Of a stretch of 64,000 bases of DNA, positions 25,246 to 35,380 are shown in pieces. Position numbers and translations under genes: made by a program. Below the pieces are notes generated by a model, which saw nothing but the letters and a program-made list of their open reading frames with translations, was not told where the DNA came from and made no database searches. This DNA is from Verpa conica (taxonomy: Eukaryota; Ascomycota; Pezizomycetes; Pezizales; Morchellaceae): NCBI GenBank assembly GCA_033030425.1, contig JAUFSD010000007.1:682001-746000 (forward strand). Reading direction: 5' to 3'. Positions within the stretch are counted from its first letter, which is position 1, and each line of letters opens with the position of its first letter.

Positions 25246-27114
25246 ATGACCGATTCCATACTCTTCAATTTCCCAGAGATCAGGGTTCTCAAGTCGAACG
25301 GGCCACCTTCAAACCCCGGTGTTCTTGTTCTCTTGCGTGAAGCGGTTCCAATCCCTAAAGATGTCGACTTTTTCCTCCGTCTTCAGTTCCTTGGCAGTTC
25401 AGAGTATTACCCCGACATCGACGTCCAGCTTGACGCACACAGTGAGGCAGAAAAACTTGGTCCCTCAACATTTAGTATCCAATCCCCACAAGGTCCCCTC
25501 ACGATAATTTTCCCTCCGCCACATACCCTCGTCCCACAGAACGACCCAAGAATCGATGAAGCACTTAGGAGTGCGGATTTCCAGGCAACCTGGGGGGTCG
25601 TGATAGATAGCTTTGAGATCGAGCTCAAAAAATGGATTACTTACAAGCAAGTGGATGAGAAGAGCTCCGGGTATCCAAATGAGAAGGGTGGACTGGCCCG
25701 TGATATGAGTACTCCTGCGTATGGGAGTAACAGCACCGCTATGATGACTTATGACCCAAGCAATCACCAAGACAACAAAGAAGGGAGATTGGTCCTGATT
25801 GATGAAGAGAATGGGGGTGAAGTTGGTGAAGTAAGCGGATACCAAGTACATGCTATTGGCGTGACCCCAGGAAGTAAAGGTATGCCCTACTATTATTCAT
25901 CGTCAAGTGACATACTCGACTCAATATGAATCAGGGACTGACTTCATACCAGATCCAGTACAGATCGAGCTTCCAGAGAATGGAGAGGGCCCTGTAACTG
26001 TAAGTCATAATATCACATTATCCACTGCTATAAGTTGGAGAATTCATCCGAATAGGCGTAACGACAATATATTCATACCTATACTAACCAATTTTCTCAG
26101 GTTCGTCCCGCCGATTATCTCACGGATTCATTGCATCCTTCATACGCCAACTCTACTATAGTTAGCACAGCTGCGACTGCTTCCCGTTTGATTGTAACCA
26201 CGAGTTCGTATGTTGCAAATGCGATCCAGTCTGGGGCAGATGCGTACACAAGGCGCACAAAACCTAACGAAGCTCCCATGACATTCAACCCAAACACGCA
26301 CGATCGAGTTCGCCAGATTCACACATTTTCTTCTAATGCTGCCAGAATCTCGGCCCAAACAATTGGACAAGTAACCAAGCATGCCCAAAATATTGGAGCT
26401 CGTATTGCAGGCAAGAACCAAGACCGACCCTCGAGGGGGAAAATTGAAAACCCAGGATTACTTAATAAATCCCTTATCGCTTTCTCCACTATTGCGGACG
26501 GAATCGACTATGCTTCCAAAACCCTGTTGTCAACTGGGGCCAATGCTGCAACAACAGTTGTTGGCCACAAATATGGCGATGAAGCAAGAGCAGTTGCTTA
26601 TGGCCTAACCGGGTCCGTTAGGAACGTAGGGCTCGTTTACGTTGACGCCTCTGGGGTCTCTAGGAGAGCCATTGTTAGGGGTGTCGCGAAGGGCATGGTC
26701 ATTGGAAAGGTACGCGGAGGTGGTGATGTCGTTGTCCCTGGGCAGAATGATTTTATTACTCCGGGCAAGCAGTTTGAAGGCGCTCCGCAAGGTTGGAGTA
26801 GTGGATCTTTGCCCGGGAGTGGGAAAACCACCCCAGGTATTGCTGTAAATGAGGTGGGGTTTGGGAATAGTGCACCTCCCGCTTATGGCAGCCCCCATGG
26901 TACACCTGGGCCGAGTGGATATAACCAAGATGGGAGTCCGTATTTCGCTCCGCCACCAAGGAGTTCAACGGCTCCGCAATTCACAGGGTATGGTAACATG
27001 AGGTCCATTAGCCCAAGGCCGTATGAACCAGTTGCTTATCAGTCGTCTAGTGGCAATACTCCACCACCTGAGAAAGGCCCTGCACCAAACCAGCAAGGAG
27101 GTTATAGATATTAG
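25246..27114 (+). CDS. Senescence/spartin-domain protein
   Basis: Three exons: 25246-25879, 25953-25999 and 26101-27114, giving 564 residues. An N-terminal half without enzymatic motifs (FNFPEIRVLKS, SPQGPLTIIFPPPHTLVP) leads into a plant-senescence/spartin domain: repeated amphipathic Ala-rich helices (SRLIVTTSSYVANAIQSGADAY, TFSSNAARISAQTIGQVTKHAQNIGARIAG), then LINKSL-like LLNKSLIAFSTIADGIDYASKTLL and YGLTGSVRNVGLVYVDASGVSRRAIVRGVAKGM. Spartin-type proteins bind lipid droplets and membranes; some transfer lipids or target droplets for autophagy. The C-terminus is a disordered Gly/Pro/Ser-rich tail. No signal peptide or transmembrane helix. Assignment to the domain family is firm; the cellular role is inferred. 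Confidence 0.85.
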
Positions 27115-27772
27115 AAGTCGTTGAGTGTTCTCCCTTTTCTTTGATAAAAAGCTATTGTGGGCTTGTAGTTTTCTTCTGTAGCGGTTTTTTTTAGTTTATC
27201 GATTCGTGTGTTTCGTGCAGGACTTAAGCGTAGCGTTTTTCCTTCTTCTTTCATTGTATGATCGCCTTAGTTACTATTGATGCTTTACTGGTAGCCACTT
27301 GAAATAGCAATGGATTTTTCTCTTGCAAAGGCCCCGCGCTCCAATGGTCGTACCCATCCCAGTAGTAAGTAATATGTTCTGTTCAGTAATATTAGTATTC
27401 TAGGCGTACGCTACCTGTCAAGTGAAAGGTAAGAAGAGAGATAAATAATAGTCGAGATTCTGGATTCACTTCGCTGAAGGAGGGGTTTCTGATGTGGTTG
27501 TAGTCCTAGAGGAAGGGGTGTTGTTGTGTTAACATTCTCTTGAACTACATGTATTGAAGCCCCCTTACATTACTAAGATATACCCCACATAGAAAGACTG
27601 TTCGTAGCATGAATGTATGTAATAAGGTATGTATATAAGCTGAAGCTTGGCATCCGGTCATCTCAATTCACGGGTTTAAGTATTAGACTAGTGAGATCTA
27701 TATATGAACAAGACAATCACAATAAATTAGCCGAAAGGCTCCATATATTTATGATTAATTAAGTATGTAACT

Positions 27773-27905
27773 AATTAATTCATTCATTCATTATGATACA
27801 ATCACAAAATATCACGCGACTGCTCAAGCTCAACTACATGCATGTAGCCAGGAATGAATGAATGAATGAATGAATGAATTATAAATACATGTATGTAGCC
27901 AGGCG
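27773..27905. repeat. Inverted tetranucleotide microsatellite with duplicated flank
   Basis: A CATT run at about 27778-27793 faces an AATG run at about 27852-27880, so the two can pair as a hairpin. A 16-nt motif (catgtatgtagccagg, with one change in the first copy) occurs just left and just right of the AATG run, near 27838 and 27887. Confidence 0.6.
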
Positions 27906-28014
27906 TAACAAGACAGGGCATATAACCACCCCTAAAACTTCTACCAGCCCTATAAAGATCTAAAGTGCAGCCGCCATTACACCCGCACTAATGTTGATAT
28001 CTCACTATAATTCT

Positions 28015-28360
28015 AACCTTCTTAGAGGCAAGAGCAAAAGTCCCTTCCACTCCCTCTTCCGTCTCTATCACCCCTTGAGATGCTCAGGAAAGCGATATTG
28101 TAATTACAGTAGAACAACTGCAACAGAGTATTCCTCACCTGCTATTGTTTTTGTAAAGTGCTAAGCTAATCTATAATTACGCTCCCGTGGAATTCTCGAA
28201 TCTTATACCCACTATCTCTAGTCACAATAACATCCATAGATACTCCCATTTCAGCAAAGAAATCGGCCACTTGGCAAAAAAACACCAAAGACCCCACACA
28301 CAAAAAAAACTTACCTTTTGAGTAGAGTACAGCTTTAACTTGTGGTATTAACATAATCAT
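28015..28360 (-). pseudogene. Possible CorA-like gene relic
   Basis: A minus-strand open segment contains GSLVFFCQVADFF...KIREFHG. It lines up, with nearly equal spacing, with GLLVFFADLVLL...NLNEFYG of exon 6 of the intact CorA-like gene. A second coding-like piece at about 28090-28020 (GVIETEEGVEGTF) resembles the remnant near 23.5 kb (EGVVEIRRRTDGVY). No start, no membrane exons. The assignment is tentative. Confidence 0.35.
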
Positions 28361-28865
28361 TTTCCAAGCTGATAGGTGCCTCTATATTTATGTGAGAAAA
28401 TTATTTAGTGTCATTTTTGTGTATCGTTTTCTCTGGGGGTATGTACGTAACCTAGCAATGAATGATCGAATAAAGTTTACAACCAGCTTATAGGTCCTTA
28501 TAGTCCTATTAATCTACTCTATACCTATTAGGTTAAATAAAAGATTCCTTCTACTGAGTTTTCCTACTATGTCATAATGAAGTATTTTCACCCCTAGTCT
28601 AACTATATTTTAAGCACTCCCCTCACCCTAAAATTCCTATATGAAATATACCGCTTAAAATTATCCTAGACTCAAATCATGATCTCCTACATATTTGTGG
28701 AACTTTTAGTGTGATGTTGAAAAGGCTGGTTTTTAGTATGTTTTGCCAAGTGGCCGACTTCTTTATTGAAATGCGAGTATAGTAGTCATAATTTACAATA
28801 CACCCAAACATCAAAAAGTTTCACACATCACCGTAGAAGCCGGTACTAATATCTCCACAGCAAGT

Positions 28866-30097
28866 TTACAAAGTTTTTGCCAGTTCCTTGGCGACAGCCT
28901 TGTGTACAGGAGCTGTTGGGTGTAGCGAGTTGAGCCAAAAGTACTCGTTAACAGGGACAAGGCACTCTTCATAGAAGGTGTCCTGAGCAGGTGTACCACT
29001 ATTCCCAAGAAATGTGTAATCAGCAAGACGTACTAACAATAGGAAACTAAGAGGCAGAGTTCTTACCTTTGATACAAAGTACAGTACGAGGTAGTGTTCT
29101 TCAATCCATACGGCGCCGGGTTGTCCAACATCTTGTTGAACAATTTGCTCGAGTCAAAGACCTGAGCCCATACATCTGGATGAGCGGTCTTCAGCGCCTT
29201 AACCCTTTTCTCAAGCATTGAGTTATAACTCTTCAACGCCGCTGCTTCCAAGGTAACGGAATCTTGGCCCTGGGCTATGGTTTGTGGTGACCGATCAACT
29301 GGCGGAACATTTATGAATACGAAGTTCCTCGCTCCGGTGGCATAGAGTTGGTCAATCAAGCCGAAGTACACATCCATCAGCTTAGGATGGAAGTTTTCAA
29401 AGTCTCCACTCCAGAAGCTACCACCAATATCGTTAATACCGATCCAGAATGAGAACAGACTGTCGGAAGATTTCCATGGTGCAAATGAGGGCTTAGGGCC
29501 AACGATTGGGAGGAAAAAGTCTTCGACCTGGTCCTTGAGAGAGAAGACTTCAGGCCTATATGGAGTGACAAGATCGGCAGTAATTGTTGCACCACCTGTA
29601 GTTACTGGTTATTGATAGAACAATTTATAGATTTACTTAGAAGAAGCTTACCATAGGCAAAGTTGTATGTCAAAAAGTCAGTCTTGTTGAACTCAACCGT
29701 CAAGTAGTCAACCCAATTTGGACCGCTAAAAATACCGGAATGTGGTTAGCCATCATAGAACTTTTGTTTATTTTATCCACGTGGGGATCTACTTTGACGA
29801 AGTCCATCCGGGATACACTGGGTTTCCTAGAGGGTTTCCTGAAGTTGGAAGAGGAGATCCATCCGTCAAATTGAAACCCGTTTGTGTATAAGAATCGCCG
29901 CTACATTATTCGGTTAGCTAATGGAACCGCCTATAGACCTCAAACATAAAGGAGACCTACAAACTGAAAAGGTATTTCAAGTTCTTGAAACCTGGATACA
30001 CCTGTTTTGAAGTGACTCTTGGCAACACACTTGCAGATCCGAAAGTCGAGCACAAGCTCAATGCGACCACTGCAGTAGAGGATAACGAGGGAAACAT
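28866..30097 (-). CDS. Secreted SGNH/GDSL esterase (carbohydrate esterase family 16-like)
   Basis: Five exons on the minus strand, about 335 residues. A signal peptide is visible ([22 protein letters not shown]). SGNH blocks: block [11 protein letters not shown] (nucleophile Ser, assembled across intron 1), a Gly-containing YGGATI (split by an intron), block [13 protein letters not shown] with the oxyanion Asn, and block V LHPTAPVH with the catalytic His. CE16 enzymes are exo-acetylesterases acting on acetylated oligosaccharides released from plant hemicellulose, which suggests a saprotrophic or plant-associated lifestyle. The last junction (29050-29090) is uncertain: a GTACTT donor gives an in-frame join, while the more consensus GTAAGA donor does not. 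Confidence 0.85.
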
Positions 30098-30822
30098 GGT
30101 AGTATATCTAGGCTGTTAGACTTTGGGAAACGGATGGTCTCTAGGTGAAGAGAATGGAGATTCGAGTAAACACCAGCTATTTATACTCCTCCATCTCGGC
30201 AGAAATCTAGAGCAAGAACTCTGATCCTCAACCCCCCGTTCCGCCGACACTATAATTCAACGGGGGAATTTCAGATGGGGAAACGAATGCCGATCTTCTG
30301 GCTCCTCCGGGAGGGGGGATATGGGTTCATTGTTGGTATTCCCATAACTAATCCGCTTTTCCATTTGGATATATAGAAATAGTGACTAGGGAGAGATGAG
30401 GCTACGGAGTTATGGGAAAATACTTGGGTACATATCATATACCCGGTTGATTAAACTCCATGCTTGCTTAAGCCAGATACCCAAAGAAGCGCCGGAGACC
30501 GGCCCGTGGGGGCCCCATAGTTAATAGGCTTTATAATCGTTAGAGTCGGTAAATATGTTAAGCAGAAATGAGGTGATGATGCCCTTAATAAATTGCGGTA
30601 GCGACGGCGCGCATATCTCCAAGGCAGCCGTTACATGAGCCTCAGATCTTCAGGGGTCCGGGATTAATGCTTGATTTTATATTGTGGGGCCCCCAGGTCA
30701 ACAGGAGAGCTGCCAGTACTACTCTATACACTCCCTTTCTTCACGAGTCCGATAAGTAAATCGATAGTCGCAAGAAGTTAGCCGTTACAGGTATAAAAAA
30801 TATGAATTCCTAGAATTGAGAG
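30098..30822. other. Intergenic spacer
   Basis: Upstream region of the secreted esterase and downstream region of the SERAC1-like gene. No coding or RNA feature recognised. Confidence 0.5.
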
Positions 30823-32561
30823 TCATCTCTTACTACTACGCAAAGCAGCTTCAATGACTTCTATCCTCTTTGTAGCCTTCCCCCTCTTACACTCCAGTTC
30901 AACCCTTTCGTTCTCAAGACGGTGTAAACTCTTCTTGTACATGTTTATCCCACTCTCAACTTTCTCTCTAGGCTTCCCCCTATTTTGAGCCTTGAAGGCT
31001 GCTTCCTCCGATTCAGCATGCTGCCTTCTCTTCCCTACTTCACTCAGTGCTTGTCTCAGCTGGTGGCATTGGCATTCTAGACCCAATTTTTCGTTTTTTA
31101 GAGCCTGAAGTCTGTTTGCCTTTTTTGTTGGCAGTTTCACTACGGTCTTTGGCGCAGGCTTTGGTGCAGGCTTTGGTGTAGACTTTGGTGCAGGCTTTTG
31201 TGGGGGCTTTGGTGCGGGCTTTGGTGCGGGGTCCGGCGTGGGCTTTGGCGTGGGCTTTGGCGCGACCTTTGTGGGATTCGCCTGGACCTGTAGGGACACT
31301 TGCGCTGGAACTCTAGGAGAAATTTCAGGTACGTTGTGTCTTAAAGTACATACACCATCTAGTACTAACCTCCATTATTTATTGAATTATTTCCCAACAG
31401 ACTACAAAGGGTTACCTACGGTTTCCCTGGTACGGCAATAACTCAGTGTTACCACCCCTGCCATTCAGACTATACCCAGCAGCACTTTCGGCGGCAGCAA
31501 CTCTCTCAGCAACGGCAGCAGCCTTCTCAATAGCAGCTTCCACAAACTCTTCAATGTTATTCGAAACTAATACGAAACCACCACTGGTATTATTGGAAAA
31601 TTTGCACAAATCGCGGTGGTTAAGGTCAAGTTGCAAACATTTTTCGAAGTCGTCATGGAGCCCAATTGTGGCCGAGTATTCGTTTACCACCTTCAAACGG
31701 TTAGTAAAACTCCACACACACACAAAAGCAAATAGAAAGGGGTACGAACAAGACCTTTCAAAGGAGAGGTTGGTAGCCCTTCAAAAAAGCTGATAACTCG
31801 GAACCGATGCTGTGCGAAAAAATCACCCAAGGCGTGTAGAAGTTCGGAATCTGTTTTGAGAGCCTCCACCAGTGGTGATCTGGTATTATTCAAGACCGCT
31901 TCCGTAATCCTACCCAAAATAGCAGCAATGTCTGCACTAGCTGAACCCCTGTGCGGAGTCCCGAAAAAGATGATGCCGTAAGTTGCTGCGTAGATGGTAC
32001 TATAGTAGGTACTACCTTTGGCATAGATAAGTGCCTAAGAAGCCTATTAGCAGGAAGCAAACAATAGGTACGAGATTTTAGAACCTACATTCTTGACTAT
32101 CAACCCCCCAAGACTATGCGCAAGAAAGATAATTGGTCTCGGGGCCCTCTAGTAGTTTGATTAGTCTACAGCATCCCAGCGAAATTCAAGACCATGCTCA
32201 CGTTTCCTCTAGTCCTCATTATATGAATAAATTCAAGGAAACTTTTTGAGAGAGTCCGGATGGTTGCCTCCGACCCGCACAGAATGTTGGCATTGAAGCC
32301 GTATGTCATTATACGGCAACTTGGGGAGATACTAGGTAAATAATCTTGGAGCCACATGACAGCTTGATCACCACTGCTATCGGTCCATGTACTTTTCGAT
32401 CCACCATTCAGCCCATGAATGGCGATGATACTTCGTTTACCACACGTTAGATCTCATAAAAATCAAATAGCTATTGAGCAGATTCAAAGGTTTGACACTT
32501 ACTCAACCTGAGGGGTTTGTCCCCCGTCATGAAGAATGGTCATCCCCATTGGGTCAGCCAT
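30823..32561 (-). CDS. SERAC1-like alpha/beta hydrolase with Lys-Pro repeat and coiled-coil tail
   Basis: Six exons on the minus strand joined by phase give about 465 residues. The N-terminal hydrolase has IIAIHGLNGGSKSTWT, CRIMTYGFNA, nucleophile elbow IIFLAHSLGGLIVK, and GIIFFGTPHRGS, followed by FFEGLPTSPLKGLVVNEYSATIGL and LDLNHRDLCKF. These are the landmarks of the SERAC1-like domain that usually forms the N-terminal module of fungal NLR-type proteins. Here no NACHT, NB-ARC or repeat domain follows. Instead there is an Ala-rich helix (AAIEKAAAVAERVAAAESAA), a PKP-repeat linker (PKPTPKPTPDPAPKPAPKP...) and a charged coiled coil to the C-terminus. Catalytic Ser and HG motif are intact. Function (lipase-like or immunity effector) is inferred. 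The third exon, with GHSLGG-type residues, is only 60 nt. Confidence 0.75.
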
Positions 32562-33567
32562 GGCCGTCTTGTCCTTGTCCTGTAAGTAAGCGGATGTCAC
32601 GCTGTAGGAAAGATGATAAAGAAAATACCTTATTCCTACGTCCAAGCATAGCTGGGCACCTAATTAGCTTCAAAGTGATTTGAGTTTGTTGGTGATTACA
32701 AGGTGGTTCTTAAGTTGATGAAAGCGTGACAAGATTTAACCGTGACGAATTTACTACGTGACTACGAGAGATGGGTGCCCGCATACTACGGGACGACCAA
32801 CTATGAGAACAAGGGGGGGGCTGTACTCAAATAGGTAAGGTCAGTCAATGGCGTTCCTCTACAGTAAATCCTATGATAATAAACAGATCTTACCCACATA
32901 TCTGTTGAACTTAAAGAAACACTAGAGTTAGATTTAGATAAAAACTCTACAAAATTAGTTTTGTATGCATCCTTCTAAAAGAATTTAAAGTCCTAGAAAT
33001 ATAGAACCATGATGCTTATATCTACCCCACCAAGAAAGCCTTTATCCTGCGTTATCGGCTAGAAACCTGCACAATTCCCCAATAGGAGATTGATTTCCAG
33101 GAGATAGTTCATTATCACCACGTGCTTGGTCTCGGCACTCGTATCACTGGGAAATCTTCATATTCAGGCGTTCACCCCCGAAATATGCACGTTGTCAACC
33201 CCGCGTAACACAAAGTTCAGGCACCCCATAAGTCAATGATTGGAATCACAATATCTAGACAAGATTCTGCATGGTGCCCTGATCTATGGATATATACCTC
33301 TGAGGAAAGTGGAAATCAGTGCACTAGGTGGTAGCAGTACTCTAAGTGGAAAGCCTAAACCCTCTTACCCTTCTATAGAATTCCTATTTATGTTCACATC
33401 TGCTTCTTGCCCCAAGCCTCATTGATGTGTGCGTATCACGTCTCTAGCAAATCACGAATAGTACAAACATTACCGAACTCTACAAAGGTCATTGCGCGAT
33501 ACCACTGACACTCCAAGAACCCCTCATTAAAGATTAATAACTACAAAACAAAGCAAATAGTTCAGAT
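32562..33567. other. Intergenic spacer
   Basis: Divergent upstream region between the SERAC1-like gene (minus) and the RBR ligase gene (plus). No supported coding exon. Confidence 0.5.
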
Positions 33568-35030
33568 ATGGATGATCTATCGTTCGAGCTAGCGATTGCC
33601 CTACAGCTAAGAGATGTCGAGGAGGCTCTGGCTTCTCGCAAAGGAAAGGGAAAGCTGGGAGACGCTGTCACCTCGAGCGACGAAGTTGCACTCAACGACT
33701 ACCGCAACCACCTGATGGAAACAGTGAGGATTCTTTCCGACGAACGATTTGCGGAAAGTCTCGATAAGGCGGTCAGAGCCGATGGGGAATTGCTTGAAGC
33801 ATTAACTCGAGCGGAATTGAGTGATGAGGGCAGTCGGGAACTCGCTCTCCAGCTATCCGGGGAGTCTCCAACCTCAATGGGGACAAGAGATCAAATGTGG
33901 AGAAATATGGCTGTAGGCTCAGGAGCTGAAGTCACTGATTCAGCAATCGCTGAATGGGAGCAAAAATGCCGCGAATGGGACTTAGTCGATTCGAAGGTAT
34001 TGAGCCTCATCAGCCCAAATTCTCTAGCTATGCACACACCCCCAGTACATCAAGTATCTATTAAATTAATACACTAACAATAAATATAGCCAGTTGCAGG
34101 TCCATCCAATTCACGAAAGGTTGGCAAAAATGGAATAGATTGTGCCATTTGTTTGGAGCCGTTTAAGAAAGAGGAAACTGTAGATGCTCCGTGCGCGCAT
34201 ACATATTGCCACGCCGATATGAAAGATATTTTTATAAGAGCATCCAAAGATGAAGAGCTATTCCCACCACGGTGTTGTAGGCGGGAAATCCCCATCGAGG
34301 TTGCCTTACCGCTTCTTACCGATGAAGAAGCTTCGGAGTTCCTAGCAAAAACAGAAGAATTTACGTCCAAGAACCGCCTATATTGCTTCCGGCCTACTTG
34401 TTCTAAATTCATCTCTTCTGAGGACATCGACCGTGATGTTGGCACCTGCTACGGCTGTTTTTCACAAACTTGTGTCTTGTGCAAAAAGGAGCGACATAAT
34501 GGCGACTGTCCAGAAGATCCCGATATGAAACTCACCTTGGTAACGGCTGCTGAGAATGGATGGCAGAGATGCCAAAAGTGCCATGCTCTCGTTGAACGTG
34601 CGTACGGCTGTCAGCATATGACATGCAGGTTAGAACTCTTGATCCGGCTAACTCCCTTACTGCTTTTGATATTAATCACATTCTTCTACAATATCGCAGG
34701 TGTAAGGCAGAGTGGTGCTACCGATGCGGTGTTGAATGGAAAAACTGTCCTTGTGGTGATTGGGATGATGGACAACTTCGCCGTCGTGCAGAGGACCTTG
34801 CAATCAGAGAAGTTGGAAGGAATGCGACCGCGCTGGACTTGGCCAATCGTGCTCAAGTAATAAGAAAGGACCTCCAAGTAAACCACAAGTGCGAGCACGT
34901 GAGTGGTTGGAGTTATAGACCGGGAAGTACGACATGTGAGATGTGTTCCGAATTCCTTCCTCGATACACTTATGTTTGTAACGGATGTCGATTGCGTGCT
35001 TGTAACAGGTGTCATATCAACAGGGTTTGA
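33568..35030 (+). CDS. RBR-type E3 ubiquitin-protein ligase
   Basis: Three exons: 33568-33996, 34090-34628 and 34700-35030, giving 432 residues. The N-terminal 140 residues are helical and acidic (SFELAIALQLRDVEEAL). RING1 begins CAICLEPFKKEETVDAPCAHTYC; the IBR region has CFRPTCSKFIS, CYGCFSQTCVLCKKERHNGDC; RING2 has CQKCHALVERAYGCQHMTCRCKAEWCYRCG. The Cys in QHMTC corresponds to the catalytic Cys that accepts ubiquitin from E2 in RBR ligases. It is followed by a Cys-rich tail (CEMCSEFLPRYTYVCNGCRLRACNRC), possibly another zinc-binding unit. This domain order is common among expanded fungal RBR families of unknown substrate. Confidence 0.9.
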
Positions 35031-35380
35031 ATGTTTATATGGGAAAGTTTCTGTTTTTTAAGGTCAGAGGCCAATTTCAGACATCTAGGTTTCATATTAT
35101 ATTTATATTAGGCACGAAATGGGAGTCATATTCATAGGGACATGATAACGTCTCGGTCTTAAATTATCACTTCATATTGAAGTGGTTCTACAACTATATA
35201 TATTAAAAAACGAATCCTAAAGAACGTTTAAAGGAGAAAAATCTAAAAGAGAACTTCAAGTGGAGAGGAATTTAAGAGGAGATAGCTAAAACAGATATGA
35301 AACCAAAGCCCAAAACCCAAAAATTACCAAACACCTACTCTATTAACCGGCCTACACAAATCCCCTTCCAGAGGAATTTT
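35031..35380. other. Convergent 3' intergenic region
   Basis: AT-rich spacer between the stop codons of the RBR ligase and the ABC transporter, which face each other. No gene recognised. Confidence 0.55.

Larger units (their letters stand above)
27115..28865. other. Spacer with microsatellite, short repeats and CorA-like remnants
   Basis: No intact gene. It holds an (AATG)n/(CATT)n inverted pair at 27778-27880, a direct 16-nt repeat at its sides, and coding-like relics at 28015-28360 (minus) and 28730-28780 (plus), described separately. Confidence 0.5.

Noticed and set aside
32474..33425. Plus-strand frames between the SERAC1-like and RBR genes
   Set aside because: Those near 32.5 kb are antisense to or just upstream of the SERAC1-like first exon; the others have no motif.
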